Assembly: GCF_009765355.1 (NCBI RefSeq)
Contig: NZ_VTHK01000044.1
Coordinates: forward strand, 17,492-81,491
Source of the DNA: Amycolatopsis anabasis
Lineage (GTDB): Bacteria > Actinomycetota > Actinomycetes > Mycobacteriales > Pseudonocardiaceae
Reading direction: 5' to 3'
Length of the DNA: 64,000 bases
Positions 17,866 through 28,019 of this stretch are shown in pieces (the stretch's first letter is position 1; every line of letters begins with the position of its first letter). Below the pieces are notes generated by a model. That model saw only the letters and a list, made by a program, of their open reading frames with translations, ran no database searches and was not told the DNA's origin. The position numbers were made by a program, and so were the translations under genes.

Positions 17866-20800
17866 GCGATCTCCACTCCTCGGTCGAACCCGTCGTCCAC
17901 CAGCGCGAACAGCTCTTCGTCGGTCGCCGAGGCCAGATCGTCCGCTGGTTTGCCGCGCTCATCGCAGATCGCCAGCAGCTGCCGCAGCATCCCGGCGACG
18001 CGGTCCTGTGCGTCCACATCGGACACGATTTCCGGCAACTTGGCCCGGATCCGGTCCAGCTCCGCGAGCACCGGTTCCGCGGCGGACACCTCGTCCAGCT
18101 CGAGTTGCTCGCGCAGATGCCGGGCGAGTTGCTCGGGCGTCGGATAGTCGAAGACCAAGGTGGCGCGCAGCCGCGCACCGGTGACCCGCAACATGCGGTT
18201 GCGCAGTTCGACCGCGGTGAGGGAGTCGAAACCCAACTCGAGGAACGGCCGGTGCGGCGCGATCGCGGCGCCGGACTCGTGCCCCAGCACCGCGGCGGCA
18301 TGCGAACGGACCAGATCGAGCAGCTCGCGGTTCCGGTCCGCTTCGGACAGCCCGGCCAGCTTGCGCACCAGTGATGCGCCATCCGATTCTGTGTCCCTTG
18401 TGGACGGTGCGGGAACCAGTTCGCGGAACAGCGGCGGCAGGGAATCCGCCTGAGCACGCATGGCCGCCAGGTCCAGCCGGACCGGCACCAGGTTCGCGTC
18501 GTCCAGGCCGTGGCTGGCGTCGAGCAGGGCCAGGCCCTCGTCGACGGAAATCGGCAACGCGCCGTTGCGGGCCATCCGCGCGAGCGTGGTCTCGTCCAGG
18601 CGGCTCCCCATTCCGTTGGCCTCGTCCCACATGCCCCAGGCCAGCGACACACCGGGGAGTCCCCGCGCGCGCCGGGATCCGGCGAGGGCGTCGAGGAACG
18701 CGTTCGCGGCCGCGTACCCACCCTGACCGGGCCCGCCGAACGTGGTCGCACCCGAGGAGAAGACGATGAACGCGGCGAGGTCCAGCCCCGCGGTCAGCTC
18801 GTGCAGGTGCCACGCGCCATGCAGTTTGGGCCGCAGCACCCGTTCGATCTGGTCGAGGGTCAACGATTCGACCACACCGTCGTCCACGATTCCGGCGGTG
18901 TGCACCACACCGGTCAGCGGATGGTCCGCGGGGATCGTGTCCAGGGTCCGGGAAAGCTGGTCCCGGTCGGCCACATCGCAGGCGGCGAAGGTGACGTGCG
19001 CGCCCAGCTCGCCGAGTTCGGCCGCCAACTCCGGGGCGCCTTCGGCTGCCAGTCCACGCCGGGACAGCAGCATCAGGCGCCGTACCCCGTGCGCCGCGAC
19101 CAGGTGCCGGGCCACCAGGCGCCCGAGCCCGCCCGAGGCGCCGGTGATCAGGACCGTGCCTCCCTCGGCGAACCCGAAACCGGCCGGTTCGGGCGGGGTG
19201 ACCCGGGCCAGCCTGGGCACCCACAGGCGACCCGCCCGCACGGCGATCTGGGGTTCCCCGGTCGCCACGGCCGCGGGCAACTGCCCGGCGGCGGCTTCCG
19301 GATCGTCGACGTCGACCAGGGTGAACCGGTCCGGGTGTTCCGATTGCGCGCTGCGCACCAGTCCCCAGATCGGCGCACCCGCCAGGTCCGGTTCCGCCGC
19401 GGCGTCCACCGACACGGCACCGCGGGTCACCAAAACCAGACGTGAGTCGGCGAACCGATCGGCGGCCACCCAGGACCGCAACGCGTTCAATGCTTCCGCG
19501 AGCGCGTCCCGTGCGGCGGCGGGGACGTCTCCGACCTCGGCTGTGGGTACGGGCACCACCACGAAGTCGGGTGCCGGGGCGCCCGCCTCGACGGCCTCGG
19601 TCAAGGCTGCCAGCGAACCGAACGCCCCGGTGTGGTCGCCGGTCTCCAGCCAGCCACCCCAGCCCCAGTCATCGGAGCCCACCAGCGCCACCCGCGACTG
19701 CTCGGCCGGTACCAGCGGAATCTCCGTCCAGCCCACCCGGAACAGCGAGTTGCGGCGCACGCGCCCGCTGTCGTTCAGCTGCGCCGCCGACACCGGCCGC
19801 ATCACCAGCGATTCCACCGACGCGACCGGCGCACCGGACTCGTCGGTCACCTCGACCGAGACGGTGCCGGTCCCCACCGGGGTCAGGCGTACCCGGATCG
19901 CGGCCGCTCCCGGCGTGTGCAGGGTGACGCCGGTCCAGCTGAACGCGATGCTGCCCGCGGAGTCGTCCGATTTGGCGAACGCGGAACCCAGCCCCATCCC
20001 GTGCAGCGCGGCGTCCAGCAACGCGGGATGGATGCCGAACCGGGCGGCGTCGCCGCGCGCGTCCTCGGGCAGGCGGATCTCGGCAAGAATATCGTCCCCC
20101 TGCTGCCAGGCGGCTTGGAGCCCCTGGAACGCCGGGCCGTAGTCGATGCCGGACTCGGCGAGGTTCGGGTAGAGCTCGGCGACCGGTAGCGGGGTCGCCC
20201 CGGCGGGAGGCCATTCCCCGCTCCCGGCCGGCTCCGGGGTCTCGCCGTCGGCGAAGGTCCCACTCGCGTGCCGGGTCCACGGTTCGTCGTCCGCGGCGTC
20301 GGCCGGGCGTGAATGAATGCTTACGATTTCCTCCGAAACCTGCACCTGGACGTGGAACTCGGCATCCTCGGCCAGCACCAGCGGGGCTTCCAAGGTCAGT
20401 TCCGCCAGTGCGCGGCGGCCCAGTTCCGCCCCGGCGCGCAGGGCCAGTTCGACGAACGCCGAGCCCGGAGCGATCACCGTGTCCAGGACGGAGTGCTCGG
20501 CGAGCCACGGCTGGGTGCGAGTCGACAGGAGACCGGTGAGCACGGTTCCTTCGCCGTCGGCGAACCGGACGGCGGCCCCGAGCATCGGGTGGTCCGCCGC
20601 GCTCAGCCCCAGCGCGGTGACGTCGGCGGGGTGCCCGGCACCCGGCGGTGGCCAGAACCGCGCGTGCTGGAAGGGATAGGTGGGCAGTTCCACGGTCCGC
20701 GGGCCGGAGTCGGCGAACGCGGCCGTCCAGTCCACCGCCACGCCGTGGACATGGGCTTCCGCCAGGGACAGCAGGAATCGGTCCAGCCCGCCTTCGTCGC

Positions 20801-23378
20801 GGCGCAGCGTGCCCAGCGCGGCGCCATCGTCGTCCAGGGTTTCCTTGACGGCCATGGTGAGCACGGGGTGCGGGCTCACCTCGAGGAACGTCCGGTAGCC
20901 CTGGTCTGCCAGGCTCCGCACCGCGTCGGCGAACCGCACGGGCTCGCGCAGGTTCCGGTACCAGTACTCCCCGTCCATCCCGGCCGTGTCGAGCCAGTCG
21001 CCGGTGCGGGTGGAGAAGAACGGAACCGCCGCCTTGACCGGGACGAGCGCGGCGAGCGCCTCGATGAGCTGCTCGTGAATGTCCTCCACCTGCGCCGAAT
21101 GCGAGGCGTAGTCCACCGGGATCGTCTTCGCGCGGATACCGCCGGCCGTGCACTCCGCGACCAGTTCGGCCAATGCCTCCGGCTCGCCGGAGACGACTGT
21201 CGACAGTGGACCATTCACCGCCGCGACCGAGATCCGGCCGTCCCAGCGCGTGATCCGCCCGCGGACGTCCTCGACCGGCGCCGCGACCGAGACCATTCCG
21301 CCGCGGCCGGACAGTTCGGCGGCGATCAACCGGGACCGCAGGACCACCACTCGCGCGGCGTCCTCGAGCGACAGCGCGCCCGCGACACAGGCCGCCGCGA
21401 TCTCCCCCTGCGAATGCCCTGCCACCGCCGCGGGCTCCACCCCGTAAGAACGCCACAACTCCGCCAGCGACACCGCGACCGCGAACAGGAGTGGCTGCAC
21501 CACGTCCACGCGGTCGAAGGAACCGTCCCGCAACGCGTCGGCGACGGACCAGTCCACCAAGGATTCGATCGCCTTGGCGCAGTCCGCGAACGCCCGCGCG
21601 AAGGCCGGGGCGGAATCCAGCAATGCCCGGGCCATTCCGGCCCACTGGGCCCCTTGACCGGGGAACACGAACACCGTCCGGCGTACGCCCGGAGGCACGG
21701 CGCCCGCAACCACGTTCGGCGCCGGTTCACCGCGAGTGAACGTGAGGAGGGCGGCACGGAGATCGTCTCGATGGTGCCCGACGATCACCGCTCGCTGTTC
21801 GAACGCGGAGCGGGTCGTGCTGAGCGAATGCCCCACGTCGACCGGATGCAGCTCCGGCCGTTCGTCTACAAAGGACAATAGACGCCGGGCCTGCGCCCGG
21901 AGGGCTTCCCCGGTCTTTCCCGCGAGCACCCACGGCACCGGGCCATGCGCGCCGGCCGCACTCGGCGGTTCCTCGGTCGGCGGCGCCTGTTCGAGGATCA
22001 CGTGCGCGTTGGTGCCACTCACCCCGAAGGACGAAACCCCGGCTCGGCGCGGGCGATCGAGGTCCGGCCAGGGGGTCGCCTCGGTCAGCAGTTCGACGGA
22101 CCCCGAGGACCAGTCCACCTGAGCGGACGGCTCGTCGATGTGCAGGCTCGGCGGCAGGACACCGTGCCGCATGGCCTCGACCATCTTGATCACCCCGGCC
22201 ACGCCCGCCGCGGCCTGGGTGTGGCCGAGGTTCGACTTCACCGAACCCAGCCGGACCGGCACGTCCCGATCCTGTCCGTAGGTGGCGAGCAGGGCCTGCG
22301 CCTCGATGGGGTCACCGAGCCGGGTGCCGGTGCCGTGCGCCTCCACAGCGTCCACATCGGACGGTTCGAGCCGGGCGTTCGCCAGCGCCTGCCGGATCAC
22401 CCGCTCCTGCGAGGGACCGTTCGGCGCGGTCAGCCCGCTGCTGGCGCCGTCCTGGTTCACCGCGGACCCGCGCACCACGGCGAGCACACGATGACCGCCC
22501 CGCTCGGCGTCCGAAAGCCGCTCGAGGGCGAGCATGCCGATGCCCTCACCCCAGCCGGTGCCGTCCGCCGCTTCCGCGAACGCCTTGCACCGGCCGTCGG
22601 CCGCCAGACCGCGTTGGCGGCTGAACTCGATGAACCCTTCGGGGGTGCACATGAGCGACACACCGCCGGCGATCGCCAGCGAGCATTCGCGCGCCCGCAG
22701 GGCCTGGCCGGCCAGGTGCAGCGCGACCAGGGACGACGAGCACGCCGTGTCCACGGTGACCGCGGGGCCCTCCAGGCCGAAGGTGTAGGAGATGCGGCCC
22801 GAGGCCACGCTCGCCGCGTTCCCGATCCCGATCTGCCCTTCGAGTTCCTCCGGTGGGTTGAGCAGGAGCATGGGATAGTCCCGCCCATTGGTCCCGACGA
22901 ACACGCCCGTCCGGCTGCCCCGCAGCGACTCCGGGTCGATGCCCGCGCGCTCGAACGTCTCCCAGGAGACCTCCAGCAACAGGCGGTGCTGCGGATCCAT
23001 CGCGAGCGCTTCGCGCGGCGAGATCCCGAAGAACCCCGGGTCGAACTCGCCCGCGTCGTGGAGGAAGCCACCCTCGCGGACATAGGACGTGCCGGGGTGG
23101 CCGGGATCGGGATCGAACAGCGCGGCCAGGTCCCAGCCGCGATCGGCCGGGAACCCGGACAACGCGTCCCGCCCGTCGGCGACCAGCCGCCACAGCTCGT
23201 CCGGCGAACCGGCCCCGCCGGGGAACCGGCACGCCATCCCGACGATCGCGATCGGCTCCCGGGTCTCGGCGGCCAGCTGCCGGTTCTGCCGCTGGAGGCG
23301 TTTGACCTCCTTGAGCGAGTCCCGCAGCGCTTCGACGATCTCCGTCTGGGGCGTATCCGTCATGCTGTTCTCCGTCAT
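17862..23378 (-). CDS. Type I PKS B, module 4: KS-AT(methylmalonyl)-DH-KR-ACP
   Basis: Single-module PKS, 1838 residues. ATG at 23378 overlaps the PKS A stop by 4 bp (ATGA). N-terminal docking helix EIVEALRDSLKEVKRLQRQN closely resembles that of PKS E. KS Cys near residue 213. AT has AGHSQGEIAAACVAG near 653 and YASH near 758 (methylmalonyl type). DH keeps the His (HSVLDTVIAP) but the motif Gly is Asp; the second motif is LDAALH. KR has TGASGGLG, a VDD motif (B-type) and GQGGYAAANA. ACP Ser near 1718. The C-terminal tail contains SATDEELFALVDDGF. Expected result: a second alpha-methyl, alpha,beta-unsaturated unit if the DH tolerates the Asp. Confidence 0.95.
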   Translation of the reverse strand: MTENSMTDTPQTEIVEALRDSLKEVKRLQRQNRQLAAETREPIAIVGMACRFPGGAGSPDELWRLVADGRDALSGFPADRGWDLAALFDPDPGHPGTSYVREGGFLHDAGEFDPGFFGISPREALAMDPQHRLLLEVSWETFERAGIDPESLRGSRTGVFVGTNGRDYPMLLLNPPEELEGQIGIGNAASVASGRISYTFGLEGPAVTVDTACSSSLVALHLAGQALRARECSLAIAGGVSLMCTPEGFIEFSRQRGLAADGRCKAFAEAADGTGWGEGIGMLALERLSDAERGGHRVLAVVRGSAVNQDGASSGLTAPNGPSQERVIRQALANARLEPSDVDAVEAHGTGTRLGDPIEAQALLATYGQDRDVPVRLGSVKSNLGHTQAAAGVAGVIKMVEAMRHGVLPPSLHIDEPSAQVDWSSGSVELLTEATPWPDLDRPRRAGVSSFGVSGTNAHVILEQAPPTEEPPSAAGAHGPVPWVLAGKTGEALRAQARRLLSFVDERPELHPVDVGHSLSTTRSAFEQRAVIVGHHRDDLRAALLTFTRGEPAPNVVAGAVPPGVRRTVFVFPGQGAQWAGMARALLDSAPAFARAFADCAKAIESLVDWSVADALRDGSFDRVDVVQPLLFAVAVSLAELWRSYGVEPAAVAGHSQGEIAAACVAGALSLEDAARVVVLRSRLIAAELSGRGGMVSVAAPVEDVRGRITRWDGRISVAAVNGPLSTVVSGEPEALAELVAECTAGGIRAKTIPVDYASHSAQVEDIHEQLIEALAALVPVKAAVPFFSTRTGDWLDTAGMDGEYWYRNLREPVRFADAVRSLADQGYRTFLEVSPHPVLTMAVKETLDDDGAALGTLRRDEGGLDRFLLSLAEAHVHGVAVDWTAAFADSGPRTVELPTYPFQHARFWPPPGAGHPADVTALGLSAADHPMLGAAVRFADGEGTVLTGLLSTRTQPWLAEHSVLDTVIAPGSAFVELALRAGAELGRRALAELTLEAPLVLAEDAEFHVQVQVSEEIVSIHSRPADAADDEPWTRHASGTFADGETPEPAGSGEWPPAGATPLPVAELYPNLAESGIDYGPAFQGLQAAWQQGDDILAEIRLPEDARGDAARFGIHPALLDAALHGMGLGSAFAKSDDSAGSIAFSWTGVTLHTPGAAAIRVRLTPVGTGTVSVEVTDESGAPVASVESLVMRPVSAAQLNDSGRVRRNSLFRVGWTEIPLVPAEQSRVALVGSDDWGWGGWLETGDHTGAFGSLAALTEAVEAGAPAPDFVVVPVPTAEVGDVPAAARDALAEALNALRSWVAADRFADSRLVLVTRGAVSVDAAAEPDLAGAPIWGLVRSAQSEHPDRFTLVDVDDPEAAAGQLPAAVATGEPQIAVRAGRLWVPRLARVTPPEPAGFGFAEGGTVLITGASGGLGRLVARHLVAAHGVRRLMLLSRRGLAAEGAPELAAELGELGAHVTFAACDVADRDQLSRTLDTIPADHPLTGVVHTAGIVDDGVVESLTLDQIERVLRPKLHGAWHLHELTAGLDLAAFIVFSSGATTFGGPGQGGYAAANAFLDALAGSRRARGLPGVSLAWGMWDEANGMGSRLDETTLARMARNGALPISVDEGLALLDASHGLDDANLVPVRLDLAAMRAQADSLPPLFRELVPAPSTRDTESDGASLVRKLAGLSEADRNRELLDLVRSHAAAVLGHESGAAIAPHRPFLELGFDSLTAVELRNRMLRVTGARLRATLVFDYPTPEQLARHLREQLELDEVSAAEPVLAELDRIRAKLPEIVSDVDAQDRVAGMLRQLLAICDERGKPADDLASATDEELFALVDDGFDRGVEIA

Positions 23379-26300
23379 GAGTCGAGACTTTCCCGAGCCA
23401 TGCGGACCAGGCTCGTGACATCCAGGTCGTCGATCAGGTCGGTCTCGCCGTCCACGGCCGCACCGTTCGTGCCGCGCCCGAGTCCCAGCAGTTCATCCAG
23501 GAGCCCGGCCTCTTCCAGCCGTGCGAGCGGGATGGTGGCCAGGAGGGCGCGGATCTCGGTTTCCCGCGGGTCCGCCGCGGTGCCGTCCCCGAGTTCCCGG
23601 ACGAGTTGCTCGCGCAGATGCGCGGAAAGCGCGACCGGGGTCGGGTAGTCGAAGATCAACGTCGGTGGGAGCCGGACGCCGAGGCGGGACGCGAGCTGGT
23701 TGCGCAGTTCGACCGCGGTGAGCGAGTCGAAGCCCAGCTCCAGGAATCCTCGCTCCACCTCGACGGTGTCCGAAGGGCCGTAGCCGAGGATCTCGGCGAC
23801 GTGTGCGCAGACTGCTTCCAGGACGATCCGCTCCCGCTCCGGGCCACTCGCCCCGGCCAGCCGCGAAACGAGTGCGGAGGCTCCGGAATCGGCTTCGGCC
23901 GCCGCGTCGGCGGCGGCTTCCGCGCGGCCCGCCGGAGCCACTCGCTCCAGCAGCGGGCTGGGCCGGGTCGAGGTGAACGCCGGGACGAAGCCCGCCCAGT
24001 CCACATTGGTCACCAGCAGGGTGGAGTCGCCGTGGTCCAGCGCCCGCCCGAGCGCGGCGACCGCCCGTTCCGGCGCCATCGGGCGCAACCCGTTGCGGCG
24101 CAGGCGGGACTGGTCGACTCCCTCGAGCCGCGCCATGCCCTCGCCTTCCCACCAGCCCCACGACACCGAGGTGGCCGGGAGTCCCTCGGCCCGGCGCCGC
24201 TCGGCCAGCGCGTCCAGGAAGGCGTTCGCCGCCGCGTAGTTGCCCTGTCCGGGGCTGCCGACCGCACCGGCCATCGCGGAGTAGAGGACGAACGCGAACA
24301 GGTCCAGGTGCCGGGTCAGCTCGTGCAGGTGCAGCGCCGCGTCGACCTTCGGCCGCATCACCTCGGCGATCCGGTCCGGGGTGAGCGATTCGAGAATCCC
24401 GTCCGCGACCACCCCCGCGGTGTGCACGACCGCGGTGAGCGGGCAGTCGGCGGGCACCGAGTCCAGCAGGGTGGCCACGCTGTCCCGATCGGACATGTCG
24501 CACGCCACCACGGACACCCGCACGCCGAGCCCGGTGAGTTCGGCCGCCAGTTCGCTCGCACCCGGTGCGTCCGGTCCCCGGCGGCTGGTCAGCAGCAGGT
24601 GCTCCGCCCCGGCGGCGGCCAGCCAGCGGGCGACGTGCCCGCCCAGCGCGCCGGTTCCCCCGGTCACCAGGACCGTGCCGCTCGGTTTCCACTCGCCCGC
24701 GGGTCCCGCGTCGTCGAGCGGCGCGGGCGCCACGCGCCGGGTCAGGATCGCGTGGTCCCGGATGGCGAGCTGGTCCTCGTCCCCGGCTTCGGTCAGCACC
24801 CGGACGAGCTGGGCCTGGTTCCGTTCGGCGGGTGTGTCCGGCAGGTCGACCAGGCCGCCCCAGCGAGTCGGGTACTCCAGGGCCGCGACCCGGCCCAGGC
24901 CCCACAGCTGGGCCTGCCTCAAACCGGTGACGGTCTCGCCGGGGGACACCGACACCGCGCGCCGGGTGGCGCACCACAGGGGTGCCTCCAACCCGGCATC
25001 GCCCAGTGCCTGCACCAGGAGCACGGTCAGCCAGAGGCCGCGCGACGCCGAGGGGTGTTCGGGATGGGCGCGTTCGTCCAAGCCCAGCAAGGAGAACACC
25101 CCGGTGACCGCTTCGTCGCCGACCGCCGCGCGGAGGCGCTCGGCGACCTCGCCCCGGTCACCCGCGACGTCCACCTCGGCGGTGACCACTTCGGCACCGC
25201 CCCGCGCCAGTATTTCGGCCGAACCCGACACCCACTCGTTGTCCACGAGTCCGCTTGGGGTCACCACGAGCCACCGTCCGGACAACGCGGCGGGCGCACC
25301 GGCGGCCAGCGGTTGCCAGATCATCCGATACCGCCACGAGTCCACTCCGGATGGTCCCGTCGACGACCGCGGGGCGTCGAGCCAGTAGCGCCGCCGCTGG
25401 AACGCGTAGGTGGGCAGTTCCACGCGCCGAGCGTCCGCACCGGCGAAGACCGCTGCCCAGTCCGGCGCCACACCCTGGGTGTGCAACCGCGCCACCGCGG
25501 CGAACAGCGAATGCGCCTCCGGCCGTTCCCGGCGGAGCGCCTGGACGGCGACCACGTCGTCGAGGCAGTCGCGGACCATGGCCGTGGACACCCCGTCCGG
25601 CCCCAGCTCCAAGAAAGTGCCGACGCCTTGTGCGGCCAGTTCCCGGACGCCGTCGGCGAACCGGACCGCCCGCCGGACATGACGCACCCAGTACTCGGCG
25701 GAAGCGATCTCGTCGGAGACCACCCGGCCGGTCAGGTTGGACACGATCGGGATCTCGGGCACGTGGTAGCTCAGCTTTTCGGCGACGAGCGCGAACTCGT
25801 CGAGCATCGGGTCCATCCGCGGGGAGTGGAAGGCGTGGCTCACCCGCAACCACCGGGTCTTGAACCCGTCGGCCGCCAGGCGCTCGGCCAGTTCGAGCAC
25901 GACCTCCTCGTCGCCGGAGAGCACGGTCGAGGCGGGACCGTTGACGGCGGCGATGCCGACCCGGTCTTCGCGGCCGCGCAGCAGCAGGAGCACGTGTTCT
26001 TCGGCTGCCTGGACCGAGACCATCGCACCGCCGGGCGGCAGCGCCTGCATCAACCGGCCCCGGGCGGCGACCAGCGCCACGGCGTCCTCAAGATCGAGCA
26101 CCCCCGCCACATGCGCCGCGGTCACCTCGCCGATGGAGTGGCCGAGGACGAAGTCCGGCGCCAGGCCCCAGTGCGTGACGAGCCGGAACAAGGCCACCTC
26201 GACCGCGAACAACCCGGCCTGGGTGTAGACGGTCTGGTCCAGCAACGCGGACTCGTCGTCGGCGAACACCACGTCCCGGATGCTCCGGTCCACAGATCCC

Positions 26301-28019
26301 GCCAACTGCGTGTCCAGCCGGGCGCACACGTGATCGAACGCCTCGGCGAACACCGGATGGGCGCGGTACAGCTCGCGGCCCATGCCCACCCGCTGGGAAC
26401 CCTGTCCGGAGAACACGAACGCGGACTTGACGTTCTCCCGCGCCACGCCGCGCATCACGCCCGAAGCGATCCGGTCCTCCGCGATCGCGTCCAGTCCCCG
26501 CGACAGCTCTTCCCGGTCGGCGGCGACGATCACCGCCCGGTGTTCGAGGGCCGAGCGGGTCGTCGCCAGCGAGTAGGCGAGATCGACGAGTTCGGTGTCC
26601 GGCCGGGAGGCCAGGTGTTCGGTCAGCCGCCGCGCCTGGTCGCGCAGGGCGGCGGCACTGCGGCCGGACAGGACCACCGGCCACGGCCCGGGTTCCACGG
26701 TCCGCTCGGCGACACCGTCCGCGCTCGCGGGCGCCTGTTCCAGGATCGCGTGCGCGTTGGTGCCGCTGATCCCGAAGGACGAGATCCCCGCCCGCCGGGG
26801 CCGCCCGGTATCCGGCCACGGCACCGGTTCGCTCAGCAGCCGGACGTCCCCGGCGGTCCAGTCCACATGCGACGAAGGCTGTTCGACGTGCAGCGTCCGC
26901 GGCAGGATTCCGTGCCGCAACGCGAGCACCATCTTGATCACCCCGGCGACCCCGGCGGCGCCCAGGGTGTGGCCGATGTTCGACTTCACCGAACCCAGCC
27001 ACAGCGGCCCGTTCCCGTTCCGTTCCCGGCCGTACGTGGCCAGCAGCGCCTGCGCCTCGATCGGGTCGCCCAGGCTCGTCCCGGTTCCGTGCGCCTCCAC
27101 CGCATCGACGTCCGATGTGGACAGTCCGGCACTGGCCAGCGCCTGCCGGATCGCCCGTTGCTGGGACGGGCCGTTCGGCGCGGTCAAGCCGTTACTGGCG
27201 CCGTCCTGGTTGACCGCGGACCCGCGGAGCACCGCGAGCACCGGGTGACCGTTGCGGCGCGCGTCGGACAGCCGCTCCAGCAAAAGGATTCCGGCGCCCT
27301 CGGCCATACCGAAACCGTCCGCCCGCTCGGAGAACGCCTTGCAGCGACCGTCGGGGGCCAGGCCCCGCTGCCGGCTGGCGGCGATGAAAGTCTGCGGTGT
27401 GGCGAGCACGGTGACCCCACCGGCGAGCGCCAGGGAGCATTCCCCCGCACGCAGCGCCTGGGCCGCCAGGTGCAAGGCAACGAGCGACGACGAGCAGGCG
27501 GTGTCGACGGTCATCGCCGGGCCCTCGAGGCCGAGGGTGTAGGAGACCCGGCCGGACAGCACGCTCGCGCCGGTGCTGGTGACCAGGTAGCCCTGGTCCG
27601 CCTCGGGCACGTTCGCCGCGAGCGCCGCGTAGTCCTGGCCGCTGGTCCCCGCGAATATCCCGGTCCGGCTGCCGCGCAGCGAGGCCGCGTCGATCCCGGC
27701 CCGTTCCAGCACCTCCCAGGAGACCTCGAGCAGCAGCCGCTGTTGCGGATCCATCGCGGCGGCCTCGCGCGGGCTGATCCCGAAGAACCCCGCGTCGAAC
27801 TCGGCGGCGTCGTGGAGGAAACCGCCTTCCCGGGTGTAGCTCGTACCGGGCACGTCCGGATCGGGGTCGTACAACGCGTCGAGATCCCAGCCGCGGTCGG
27901 TCGGCAGCCCGGAAATGGCGTCCCGGCCGGAATCCAGCAGCCGCCACAGGTCCTCCGGCGAGCGCACGCCGCCGGGGTAGCGGCAGCTCATGGCGACGAT
28001 CGCGATCGGCTCGTCCGCG
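23375..28019 (-). other. PKS module 3: KS-AT(malonyl)-KR-ACP
   Basis: KS has DTACSSSL. AT3 has GHSIGEVTAAHVAG and HAFH (malonyl type). There is no DH: after the AT linker the sequence passes to a KR structural half and a KR with TGGTGALGG, AGVVADG (Asp kept, likely B-type) and GQGNYAAANA. ACP3 has GFDSLTAVEL. A hydroxyl is expected to remain. Confidence 0.88.
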
